Part shown: piece after piece, positions 1 to 6,219 of the stretch
Numbering within the stretch: the stretch's first letter is position 1
Layout: every line of letters begins with the position of its first letter
DNA from: Spirochaetota bacterium
GTDB lineage: Bacteria; Spirochaetota; UBA12135; COTS27; JAFLEE01
Assembly: GCA_017302015.1 (NCBI GenBank)
Contig: JAFLEE010000019.1
Span: 1 to 64,000, forward strand
Reading direction: 5' to 3'
DNA length: 64,000 nucleotides
The notes under the pieces: model-generated
What the model was told of the DNA's origin: nothing
The model's input: only the letters and a program-made list of their open reading frames with translations
Database searches by the model: none
Translations under genes and position numbers: made by a program

Positions 1-168
1 TATTACAACAAAAAACGATTCCACTCGTCCATCAATTATTGCACCCCGGAGGAAAAGCATGTAGAATCAAACCCGAAGCAATTCAGTGTGGCTTGACCGA
101 CTGTCCCAATTTTTGAGAAAGATCAGAGGATTCTCTTGTGCTCAAAGCCTAACCAAGTCCCTCGGTTA
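1..168. other. Left edge of array; no gene recognised
   Basis: This lies downstream (minus sense) of the last visible cassette ORF and should contain that cassette's attC. A GTTATC core-like sequence sits at 165-170 and GCCTAAC at 148-154, but I could not pair arms into a convincing attC, so the site may extend beyond the window. Confidence 0.4.
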
Positions 169-687
169 TCAAAACACTTCAGATACATCCATTGAATCAT
201 TTAAATATAGGAATGCCGGTATTGTTCCCTGAAATTTCACGTTATTGATTTCTATGGTTTCATAATGAATTGGGAATATATTTTCTCTGCCATAACCTAA
301 CAATTCATAACTATCGGTAATTTCTTTTTCAGATGGTTTACATACTCCGTGCCAAAACCCAATTTGATTCGACCCAACTACTATTACCGGCTGCCTTCTG
401 GATAATTGTTCATCGCTATCCAGCGCGGAATACCCTTCATATTGAGTGCCGTTTTTAACCGTAAATATAGTTCTGATAACCGCCATTGACTCAATTCTCT
501 TAAAATTACTGAGATCATTGGTCTTGCAAATTGGTCTTACGGTTGCCTCATCAGTGCCACTTACATGCTCTTCGTCATGGGCGTATTCCCAAATTGGGTA
601 CCGTCGCAGATCATCAACGGTCAAGTTGAAAATTTGAATCCTGATTGCTTTAAAACCAAATAGTATTCTTTTAATTTTAGTAAACAT
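169..687 (-). CDS. Cassette protein of unknown function, 172 aa
   Basis: This is the only long ORF of the leftmost, partial cassette, and it has the expected leftward orientation. No signal peptide or membrane span is obvious. Recognisable patches are P-I-W-E-Y-A-x-D-E-E (about residues 31-40), D-E-A-T-V-R-P (46-52), a Q-x-G-F-W-H-G patch near 110 and G-T-I-P-A-F near the C-terminus. From memory, similar patches occur in a widespread family of small uncharacterised proteins, often annotated only as hypothetical; I could not check this. The start at 687 has no strong Shine-Dalgarno sequence. An upstream 64-codon ORF overlaps it by 11 nt, so coupled translation is possible. Function unknown. 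Confidence 0.75.
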   Translation of the reverse strand: MFTKIKRILFGFKAIRIQIFNLTVDDLRRYPIWEYAHDEEHVSGTDEATVRPICKTNDLSNFKRIESMAVIRTIFTVKNGTQYEGYSALDSDEQLSRRQPVIVVGSNQIGFWHGVCKPSEKEITDSYELLGYGRENIFPIHYETIEINNVKFQGTIPAFLYLNDSMDVSEVF

Positions 688-871
688 GTTTCAGCCTAAA
701 CCACAGTTTAGTGTATTTTTCAATAAAAATCATTTTTTTAAGGTCAGTGCCCCAGTTGCTATCCATATTGAGACATGAGTGTATTTTTAAACAATCAGGA
801 CTAAAGTTGTTCTGTGCGCATAAAATCGAAAAGATTCTTGCCGCAATTGCCAAAATCAGGGCTGACTCCAT
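677..871 (-). CDS. Possible small ORF in leftmost cassette, 64 aa
   Basis: This ORF lies in the 253-nt stretch between the first boundary of the leftmost cassette and the 172-aa gene, on the same strand, and its stop overlaps that gene's ATG by 11 nt. The N-terminus is hydrophobic (residues 3-18, mostly Ala/Ile/Leu). There is no recognisable family and no convincing ribosome-binding site. It is listed only because the leader would otherwise be unusually long for a cassette; it may be spurious. Confidence 0.22.
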   Translation of the reverse strand: MESALILAIAARIFSILCAQNNFSPDCLKIHSCLNMDSNWGTDLKKMIFIEKYTKLWFRLKHVY

Positions 872-934
872 AGAGAACTATTTTGTCATGGCTTTTTCTT
901 TGTCCTAATCAAAAGGAATTCATCTTGCGCATTC

Positions 935-1143
935 ATATAACGCCAGGCACTCAAGAAATGCACCGTCTAGAGCCTATCATGGAACCTCGTGGAAAGTTCA
1001 CCGGTGCATTTGGTTCGGAAGGGCGCCCCAAGAGAGGGCGATAATTCCCAGAAAGCCCTCTTTTGGGGCGGCCTGGAGAACCTGACGAACCCCCGAGCCG
1101 ACCTTGGCGAGTGGGGTGAGGAACTTGAGTGGCCCCGTTATAT
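935..1143 (-). repeat. attC site, long type, copy 1 (cassette 941-1211)
   Basis: The core pair is ATATAAC (935-941) and GTTATAT (1137-1143), and the flanking arms extend this to a perfect 15-bp inverted repeat (927-941 with 1137-1151). Inside are a second arm pair (CACTCAAG / CTTGAGTG), a TGCACCG / CGGTGCA pair, and a long hairpin around 1019-1074. The 209-bp length exceeds the usual attC range of about 55-141 bp. It belongs to a 271-bp cassette with no credible ORF that recurs at 2064-2334 and 5600-5870. Confidence 0.8.
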
Positions 1144-1205
1144 GAATGCGCTCTAGCCATTTTCATTCCAACTTCTTCCTCTTTTCAATCATTCCTTAAT
1201 TCTTT

Positions 1206-1329
1206 GCCTAACGTGGCGTTCAGCAGCGCCGATATTTAAATGGTCCTTTCGAATACGAAATACATTTCGAAAAACGGGTAAGTTCGAAGGCAAAGCCGGT
1301 GCGGCGTCTGCTGCAACGAATTGTTCGAG
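1206..1329 (-). repeat. attC site, 124-bp type, copy 1 (cassette 1212-1464)
   Basis: The cores are GCCTAAC (1206-1212) and GTTCGAG (1323-1329). The inner arms, GTTCAGCAGCGCC on one side and GGCGTCTGCTGCAAC on the other, pair with two unpaired bases in one arm, which is the attC hallmark. The rest of the 253-bp cassette (1330-1464) is a pyrimidine-rich stretch without an ORF. Almost identical copies occupy 2897-3149 and 5871-6124. Confidence 0.88.
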
Positions 1330-1458
1330 TGCCTTTCTCATTCTGAGATTCCTGATCTCTTTTCTTCATGTTTTCTCTATTTCTGAAATTCTTCAAATCT
1401 CTTCATCTGTCCTTACTTTTTGGATTTTGACCTAAGTTTTTTGTATTCCCCTGAGTCA

Positions 1459-1585
1459 CTCGAACGTTGGCGTTCAACGGGGCGGAAAAAACGTCGGATT
1501 TGATTGAAAGGCAATTCTCGTACCCAGAGAATACCATGATCGCTGAAGTGACATTGGAAGCCTCCGTTGAAACGCATTGTTAGGC
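1459..1585 (-). repeat. attC site, 127 bp (cassette 1465-2063)
   Basis: The cores are CTCGAAC (1459-1465) and GTTAGGC (1579-1585). The arms GCGTTCAACGG (1470-1480) and CCGTTGAAACGC (1563-1574) are complementary apart from one extra A, the extrahelical base expected for an attC. This site ends the cassette that encodes the lipoprotein at 1586-2005; the gene stop directly abuts the site. Confidence 0.88.
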
Positions 1586-2005
1586 TCATCTTAAATTTTG
1601 TTTTATATATTCATATTTATTGTTTTCTATTACGATTTCTATAATATCGAAAGATTTTGAATAACCCCAATTACTGTGGAATTTATTTAAGAATCTGACT
1701 GGAGAGCCAAAAAACATTGTGCCGCTTCTGAGATCAACAATGCCAGTTTGCCTATCAGTTTTTACTAAAATACCATTGGAATAAATGTCGTATGCAAATT
1801 CGAAATGCTGGCCATCAATTTTTTTCGAATAATTCATGTCGCGAATAAACCATTCATCAATAGCGCCGACCAAGACTGAAGCGGAATTTTTTTCTGGAAA
1901 ATAAAACCCATCAATATCATCGTGCATGAGGCATGATTGGAGGAAAACCGATACCAACAATACAGTCAGTATTATTGTGATTTTTGAAAACTCGAATTTC
2001 AACAT
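1586..2005 (-). CDS. Cassette-encoded lipoprotein, 139 aa
   Basis: The ORF is open back to 2086, but that would run into the neighbouring attC. The start at 2005 gives a textbook lipoprotein signal: lysine near the N-terminus, a hydrophobic core (residues about 8-21), then L-Q-S-C with the lipid-carrying Cys at about residue 25. The mature part (about 115 aa) is hydrophilic and has no family I recognise. It is probably anchored to a membrane facing the periplasm or cell surface. The upstream sequence has no clear Shine-Dalgarno, so the exact start is uncertain. The stop sits directly at the attC core, as is typical for compact cassettes. Confidence 0.75.
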   Translation of the reverse strand: MLKFEFSKITIILTVLLVSVFLQSCLMHDDIDGFYFPEKNSASVLVGAIDEWFIRDMNYSKKIDGQHFEFAYDIYSNGILVKTDRQTGIVDLRSGTMFFGSPVRFLNKFHSNWGYSKSFDIIEIVIENNKYEYIKQNLR

Positions 2006-2057
2006 TTTAAAGAGGTTTTTTTGGCCATGGCCGATGAGTGTATTTGTCTGCGCATTC

Positions 2058-2266
2058 ATATAACGCCAGGCACTCAAGAAATGCACCGTAACAAGCCTAT
2101 CATGGAACCTTGTGGAAAGTTCACCGGTGCATTTGGTTCGGAAGAGCGCCCCGAAAGAGGGCGATAATTCCCAGAAAGCCCTCTTTCGGGGCGCTCTGGA
2201 GAACCTGACGAACCCCCGAGCCGACCTTGGCGAGCGGGGTGAGGAACTTGAGTGGCCCCGTTATAT
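2058..2266 (-). repeat. attC site, long type, copy 2 (cassette 2064-2334)
   Basis: The cores are ATATAAC (2058-2064) and GTTATAT (2260-2266) with the same 15-bp outer inverted repeat as copy 1. The internal hairpin reads GCGCCCCGAAAGAGGGC on the left arm and its exact complement on the right, differing from other copies by paired changes. The remaining 68 nt of this 271-bp cassette are pyrimidine-rich without a gene. Confidence 0.8.
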
Positions 2267-2328
2267 GAATGCGCTCTAGCCATGTTCATTCCCACTTTCT
2301 TCTCTTTTCAATCATTCCTCAGTTCTTC

Positions 2329-2457
2329 GCCTAACGCTCCGTTCAGCAGCGCCGGCCACCAAAGTGAAAATCATGCGCGACCACCATTTTTATCATGGAA
2401 TCGAAAGTTGGTGCGGGAATCAAATTGAAGGCGTCTGCTGCAACGTTTTAGTTAGGC
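2329..2457 (-). repeat. attC site, 129 bp (cassette 2335-2896)
   Basis: The cores are GCCTAAC (2329-2335) and GTTAGGC (2451-2457), a canonical RYYYAAC / GTTRRRY pair. The inner arms CGTTCAGCAGCGCC and GGCGTCTGCTGCAACG match those of the 124-bp type, while the central spacer differs completely. It terminates the ORF-less cassette at 2335-2896. Confidence 0.9.
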
Positions 2458-2896
2458 TCTGGATTCTTCTCCGAAATGGCTTTTTTTCAATTCTGGCTCT
2501 TTCCGATTTCTTGATTTCATGGAGATCGACTTTTTATTGAAGATCATTTCGATTTTTGAAAATGCCCATAATTGATTTTTCTGGATTTCTTTCCAACCCT
2601 TTTGATTTCACGAAAATTGCCTTTGTATGGGAAAGTAATTTTGGTTTCAGAAACTGCCGTTTTTGATTTTTCTGGATTTCTTCTCTTAACTCGTTGGGTC
2701 ATTCGCTTTGGAGCACTACTTGATTATTTCCTTCTGATTTCAAAGAGGTTACTTTGGTTTGAAGATCAATTTCATTGCCCAGGTTCAGTTTTTGTTTCAG
2801 ATTTCTTGATTTCTGATTCCTCATTTGATTCTGATCAAATTTCTACAATTCCTATTCTCTTGATTCCTTTTCTGCATCTCTTTTGATTTCGCCTAA
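2335..2896 (-). mobile_element. Cassette without a convincing gene, 562 bp
   Basis: Beyond its attC this cassette holds about 440 nt of T/C-rich sequence on the plus strand, full of degenerate TGATTTC / GATTTCTT units. The only sizeable frame (2572-2886, +) runs against the array and is a low-complexity hydrophobic product of the T-richness. No minus-strand frame outside the attC looks like a protein. It may encode an RNA, carry a regulatory element, or be a decayed cassette. Confidence 0.6.
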
Positions 2897-3014
2897 CGTG
2901 GCGTTCAGCAGCGCCGATATTTAAATGGTCCTTTCGAATACGAAATACATTTCGAAAAACGGGTAAGTTCGAAGGCAAAGCCGGTGCGGCGTCTGCTGCA
3001 ACGAATTGTTCGAG
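2891..3014 (-). repeat. attC site, 124-bp type, copy 2 (cassette 2897-3149)
   Basis: The cores are GCCTAAC (2891-2897) and GTTCGAG (3008-3014), with the same arms and spacer as copy 1. The whole 253-bp cassette matches copy 1 across both attC and pyrimidine-rich tail, so it is a recent duplicate rather than mere attC similarity. Confidence 0.88.
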
Positions 3015-3143
3015 TGCCTTTCTCATTCTGAGATTCCTGATCTCTTTTCTTCATGTTTTCTCTATTTCTGAAATTCTTCAAATCTCTTCATCTGTCCTTA
3101 CTTTTTGGATTTTGACCTAAGTTTTTTGTATTCCCCTGAGTCA

Positions 3144-3200
3144 CTCGAACGGTTAGGTTGAGCGGCGACCCTTGGGCGTCCGCTCGAACCTTTGTTAGGC
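3144..3200 (-). repeat. attC site, short type, 57 bp (cassette 3150-4013)
   Basis: The cores are CTCGAAC (3144-3150) and GTTAGGC (3194-3200). The arms GGTTGAGCGG (3156-3165) and CCGCTCGAACC (3180-3190) pair with one extra G. This is at the lower limit of known attC length and contrasts with the 209-217-bp sites beside it. Confidence 0.85.
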
Positions 3201-3308
3201 CGTTAAAAATACCAATACCTCTCGACTGTTTTGTTGCCCAGACCTCTGGAGAAGCAAATTTTGTTTTGGAATTTCATCATTGCATACTCATTTGTCAAAC
3301 GTAGCGAA

Positions 3309-3953
3309 TCATCTTTCTGAGATTGAGTTTTTTACTTTTATCGAAAACGCCAATACATCAACGCCATCTCGAAAATTAAATAACCGAATCGCCAGATTAT
3401 TTCTAAAAATAGTCACGGAGTTCGTTTTATGTGCCCTTGTGCTGTCACTAGGAAATCGAACTGGAGTGTTTCGCTCAATAAGTAAGATAGTGTTTGTCTC
3501 AATCATAATTAGCGAGTGCATCGAGGCATACAAGTCAACCGAGCCCGAGCCCTGTGTTGCCGATTCCAGAAAGACCATGTATCGAGTGGTCTCGCTCGAC
3601 TTACTATAGTAGAGTTTGCCAACCGCAATTCTGTTTGTGGCCGAATCGAAATACTCTAAGCCATCTTGATCGTTACATTTTAAAATTTTGAATGCACTCG
3701 GCTTATTGCTTCTTGAAAAAAATCGAGTTTCAACCCCAGAAATCCATGGGACGTTCGATTCTGTTATTGGGCCATTGTTTCTTTGGCCACAAAATGAGGT
3801 TTCGTAGTCATTGTAGTGCAATCCCAACTTAAATACATTAAGTGAATTTGAAAAATCCACTATTTGTATCTTATGGTTGTATACTGATTCTGATATTGGA
3901 AAGCAATTAAGCGCCAAAATAATACATAGAAAAGAAATTTTACAACAAATCAT
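3309..3953 (-). CDS. Cassette-encoded exported protein, 214 aa
   Basis: The N-terminus M-I-C-C-K-I-S-F-L-C-I-I-L-A-L is a short signal peptide with cleavage likely near residues 20-24. The mature protein (about 190 aa) is mixed alpha/beta in character with many Ser/Asn/Thr, has two cysteines (C at about 55 and about 94) and no membrane span. No family recognised. A secreted or periplasmic location is inferred from the signal peptide only. The gene sits alone in an 864-bp cassette ended by the 57-bp attC. About 100 nt separate the stop from the attC, and 60 nt separate the start from the preceding boundary. Confidence 0.75.
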   Translation of the reverse strand: MICCKISFLCIILALNCFPISESVYNHKIQIVDFSNSLNVFKLGLHYNDYETSFCGQRNNGPITESNVPWISGVETRFFSRSNKPSAFKILKCNDQDGLEYFDSATNRIAVGKLYYSKSSETTRYMVFLESATQGSGSVDLYASMHSLIMIETNTILLIERNTPVRFPSDSTRAHKTNSVTIFRNNLAIRLFNFRDGVDVLAFSIKVKNSISER

Positions 3954-4007
3954 ATGATATCCTCAGATACTGTTGCTATATAAAAAGGTTTTATTATTCG
4001 CGCATTC

Positions 4008-4224
4008 ATATAACGCCAGGCACTCAAGAAATGCACCGTAACAAGCCTATCATGAGAAGACGAGGAAAGTTCACCGGTGCATTTGGTTCGGAAGGGCGCC
4101 CGAAAAGAGGGCGATAAATCCCAGAAAGCCCTCTTTTCGGGCGCTCTGGAGAACCTGACGAACCCCCCCCCCCGGAGGCCGAAGGCCGGAGCGGGGGTGA
4201 GGAACTTGAGTGGCCTCGTTAGGT
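4008..4224 (-). repeat. attC site, long type, 217 bp (cassette 4014-4778)
   Basis: The cores are ATATAAC (4008-4014) and GTTAGGT (4218-4224). The internal architecture is as in the other long sites: a TGCACCG / CGGTGCA arm pair, a GCGCCCGAAAAGAGGGC hairpin with an exact complementary arm, and a third C-rich/G-rich hairpin near 4164-4200 that here contains a run of ten C. It ends a coding cassette rather than an ORF-less one. Confidence 0.8.
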
Positions 4225-4237
4225 GAAAAGACTGGGC

Positions 4238-4252
4238 GGCGCAGGATGCGCC
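4238..4252. other. AGGAT-loop hairpin after attC
   Basis: GGCGC-AGGAT-GCGCC forms a perfect 5-bp stem with an AGGAT loop on the plus strand, 13 nt inside the cassette from its attC. A homologous hairpin with a compensatory stem change (GCCGC / GCGGC) and the same loop lies at 4999-5013 in the neighbouring cassette. Confidence 0.6.
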
Positions 4253-4327
4253 TCTTCTCTTGTATTTTGCGTTGAACAACGCCAAGAAACGAAGGCGCGA
4301 ATTCCAAGTCGAGTAAAGCGAAAAAAA

Positions 4328-4687
4328 TCATTTCGATGCGACCCATTTTTCATACTGCACATAGTCCCTCTGGATTACCTCTTTTTCAAACAACTTCGAA
4401 ACTGCACCACCAAAAGAAATTTTATCAGTATATTCTGGATATTCGGCCTTAGAAATTACATCGCGATAATCAATAATTGCAATTTCGATTTGGTTTCGAA
4501 GTCTTTCAATATTTTTAGATGAATTTCTGATAGCGTCGATCCAAACCCTGTACCTACCGTTTTTGCTGCCCTCACCAGAATACTTCATCAGTATAGAGAA
4601 TACCATGTCGAAAGATTCCCGCGGAAACTCACGAGTAATAATTCTATTGACGTCTTCAATTGAAAAAACCGGTACTTTCTGATCCAA
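4328..4687 (-). CDS. Cassette protein of unknown function, 119 aa
   Basis: The start is a TTG at 4687, supported by GGAGAG six nt upstream. The protein is soluble and mainly helical, with no signal peptide. A patch around residues 66-85 (L-R-N-Q-I-E-I-A-x-x-D-Y-R-D-V-x-x-x-A-E-Y-P) resembles, from memory, a common family of small uncharacterised bacterial proteins with a D-Y-R-D-V-x-x-x-A-E-Y-P signature. The cassette carries a GC-rich hairpin before the gene (4737-4755) and another behind it (4238-4252), both shared with the next cassette although the proteins are unrelated. Confidence 0.78.
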   Translation of the reverse strand: MDQKVPVFSIEDVNRIITREFPRESFDMVFSILMKYSGEGSKNGRYRVWIDAIRNSSKNIERLRNQIEIAIIDYRDVISKAEYPEYTDKISFGGAVSKLFEKEVIQRDYVQYEKWVASK

Positions 4688-4736
4688 GAGAATCTCTCCA
4701 ATATGGATATTTCATGATTTCATTTTGAACATCTTA

Positions 4737-4755
4737 GGCCGCCAGGAAGGCGGCC
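4737..4755. other. GC-rich hairpin upstream of cassette gene
   Basis: GGCCGCC-AGGAA-GGCGGCC is a perfect 7-bp stem with an AGGAA loop (plus sense), followed by TCTTGCCC. It lies about 50 nt upstream of the TTG start of the 4328-4687 gene. The same module with loop CGA and the same TCTTGCCC flank lies at 5558-5585. It could act in the cassette transcript leader or terminate read-through. Confidence 0.6.
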
Positions 4756-4772
4756 TCTTGCCCAGGCTTTTT

Positions 4773-4985
4773 ACCTAACGCCAGACACTCAAGAAATGCA
4801 CCGTAATAAGCCTACCATGAGAAGACGAGGAAAGTTCACCGGTGCATTTGGTTCGGAAGAGCGCCCAAAAAGAGGGCGATAAATCCCCGAAAGCACTCTT
4901 TTTGGGCGCTCTGGAGAACCTGACGAATCCCCCCGGAGGCCGCAGGCCGGAGCGGGGGTGAGGAACTTGAGTGGCCTCGTTATGC
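4773..4985 (-). repeat. attC site, long type, 213 bp (cassette 4779-5599)
   Basis: The cores are ACCTAAC (4773-4779) and GTTATGC (4979-4985). The internal hairpin left arm reads GCGCCCAAAAAGAGGGC and the right arm is complementary apart from one base; relative to the other copies both arms have changed together. The third, C-rich/G-rich hairpin is present near 4929-4960. Confidence 0.8.
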
Positions 4986-4998
4986 GCAATGGTCGGGC

Positions 4999-5013
4999 GC
5001 CGCAGGATGCGGC
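4999..5013. other. AGGAT-loop hairpin after attC, second copy
   Basis: GCCGC-AGGAT-GCGGC: the loop is identical to the hairpin at 4238-4252, and the second stem pair is inverted in both arms. It is followed by CTCTT in both cassettes. It lies 3' of the 5044-5538 gene in the sense of cassette transcription. Confidence 0.6.
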
Positions 5014-5043
5014 TCTTATTCTTAAATCGATTTAGATCCATAT

Positions 5044-5538
5044 TCAACTTTCCATTTCGATTCCCATGATTTTTAAAGAATTTGAAATTATACATGACAA
5101 TACGTACTGTGTTGCATTCCCAGGAAGGGAAAAATCGAAACGCGTGTGTTCATTTTCAATATTCAAATAAATGCCAATTCTTTTAAGTATCATGACATTT
5201 GAAAATTCTACTTCGGTTGGATTCTTTTTCTGAAACAGCGATATTTTAACCGGATCAGCAAGTTCTTCGCGGTGATGGTCGAAATACAACCTTGGAGATC
5301 TACCCGAATCAGCTATTTTAAATTCACATAAAATATTTTCAATACAACGAGTTCTTATTTTTTCTGATTCTTTCAAAATCATTTTAACAAGATCTGATTT
5401 CAATGAAATATCGGCGCCTGGTTCAATATTCAGGTCGACCGCAACAGGATACCCATTTACGATCAACGTAGAATCATAATAGTCCATGTGACCTTTTTGA
5501 GGAATCATTCCGAATGGATTGAAATCAAAGGTCTTCAT
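5044..5538 (-). CDS. Cassette protein of unknown function, 164 aa
   Basis: The frame opens further upstream at TTG 5550, but the ATG at 5538 has GGAG six nt before it and is preferred. The protein is soluble, without signal peptide or membrane span, and has several acidic patches (E-P-G-A-D near residue 40) and an F-D-H-H-R-E-E-L-A-D-P segment in the middle. No family recognised. Its cassette shares upstream and downstream hairpin modules and the long attC type with the 4328-4687 cassette, although the two proteins show no similarity by eye. Confidence 0.72.
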   Translation of the reverse strand: MKTFDFNPFGMIPQKGHMDYYDSTLIVNGYPVAVDLNIEPGADISLKSDLVKMILKESEKIRTRCIENILCEFKIADSGRSPRLYFDHHREELADPVKISLFQKKNPTEVEFSNVMILKRIGIYLNIENEHTRFDFSLPGNATQYVLSCIISNSLKIMGIEMES

Positions 5539-5557
5539 TGACATCTCCAAAATCTTT

Positions 5558-5576
5558 GGCCGCCACGATGGCGGCC
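5558..5576. other. GC-rich hairpin upstream of cassette gene, second copy
   Basis: GGCCGCCA-CGA-TGGCGGCC is a perfect 8-bp stem followed by TCTTGCCCG, 20 nt upstream of the ATG at 5538 (minus sense). It has the same stem and flank as the hairpin at 4737-4755 but a different loop, so the stem rather than the loop is kept. Confidence 0.55.
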
Positions 5577-5593
5577 TCTTGCCCGACTATTGC

Positions 5594-5802
5594 GCATAAC
5601 GCCAGGCACTCAAGAAATGCACCGTCTAGAGCCTACCATGGAACCTTGTGGAAAGTTCACCGGTGCATTTGGTTCGGAAGAGCGCCCCAAAAGAGGGCGA
5701 TAATTCCCAGAAAGCCCTCTTTTGGGGCGCTCTGGAGAACCTGACGAACCCCCGAGCCGACCTTGGCGAGCGGGGTGAGGAACTTGAGTGGCCCCGTTAT
5801 AT
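5594..5802 (-). repeat. attC site, long type, copy 3 (cassette 5600-5870)
   Basis: The cores are GCATAAC (5594-5600) and GTTATAT (5796-5802). The internal hairpin is a perfect 18-bp stem: AGCGCCCCAAAAGAGGGC and its exact complement separated by 15 nt (GATAATTCCCAGAAA). The 271-bp cassette is the third copy of the ORF-less cassette seen at 941-1211 and 2064-2334. Confidence 0.82.
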
Positions 5803-5864
5803 GAATGCGCTCTAGTCAATTTCATCCCCATTTTCTTCTCTTTTCAATCATTCCTCAGTTCTTC

Positions 5865-5988
5865 GCCTAACGTGGCGTTCAGCAGCGCCGATATTTAAAT
5901 GGTCCTTTCGAATACGAAATACATTTCGAAAAACGGGTAATTTCGAAGGCAAAGCCCGTGCGGCGTCTGCTGCAACGAATTGTTCGAG
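5865..5988 (-). repeat. attC site, 124-bp type, copy 3 (first cassette, 5871-6124)
   Basis: The cores are GCCTAAC (5865-5871) and GTTCGAG (5982-5988). This is the attI-proximal cassette (254 bp) and therefore, on the standard insertion model, the most recently inserted. It differs from copies 1 and 2 by a few substitutions and one inserted base in the pyrimidine-rich tail. Confidence 0.88.
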
Positions 5989-6124
5989 TGCCTTTCTCAT
6001 TCTGAGATTCCTGATCTTTTTTCTTCATGTTTTCTCTGTCTCTGAAATTCTTCAAATCTCTTCATCTATCCTTACTTTTTTTGATTCTGACCTGAGTTTT
6101 TTGTATTCCCTTGATTCACTCGAA

Positions 6125-6190
6125 CAAGAATTAGGCGATCGCCAGTAATCCCCCACCCACGCCCGTTTCACCCGAATTGTCCCGGTTCTG
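6125..6190 (-). other. attI: Putative attI recombination site
   Basis: The last cassette core, CTCGAAC (6119-6125), marks the junction with non-cassette DNA; on the minus strand this reads GTTCGAG, the crossover core. The next 60-70 nt up to the intI leader contain a perfect palindrome GGCGATCGCC (6134-6143). Its position between the first cassette and the divergent integrase is that of attI. The right boundary is a guess. A cassette promoter is expected here or inside intI, but no convincing minus-strand promoter was seen. Confidence 0.65.
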
Positions 6191-6208
6191 TTTTTTCACA
6201 AAAGAGCA

Positions 6209-6214
6209 TAGCAT
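6209..6214 (+). promoter_or_regulatory. -10-like hexamer of intI (TAGCAT)
   Basis: TAGCAT lies exactly 5 nt before the intI ATG, leaving room for a transcript that begins at the start codon. The best -35 candidate at 17-nt spacing is weak (TTCTGT, 6186-6191). The same spacing recurs at 15823, 29317, 35962 and 36933. Confidence 0.4.
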
Positions 6215-6219
6215 GCCCT

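Noticed and set aside
951-1166. Minus-strand ORF of 71 codons inside a long attC, with similar frames at 2074-2295, 4789-4989 and 5610-5831
   Set aside because: The frames lie wholly in the attC hairpin region. Differences between copies follow stem pairing rather than codon structure, N-termini vary, and there is no ribosome-binding site. Treated as a by-product of a conserved structure.
2572-2886. Plus-strand ORF of 104 codons in the ORF-less 562-bp cassette
   Set aside because: It runs against the array direction and encodes Phe/Leu/Ser-rich low-complexity sequence produced by the T-rich repeats; no start signal.
6119-6219. Cassette promoter (Pc) reading leftwards from attI
   Set aside because: TTGTGA occurs on the minus strand near 6196-6201 but no acceptable -10 at 16-18 nt; not enough to report.
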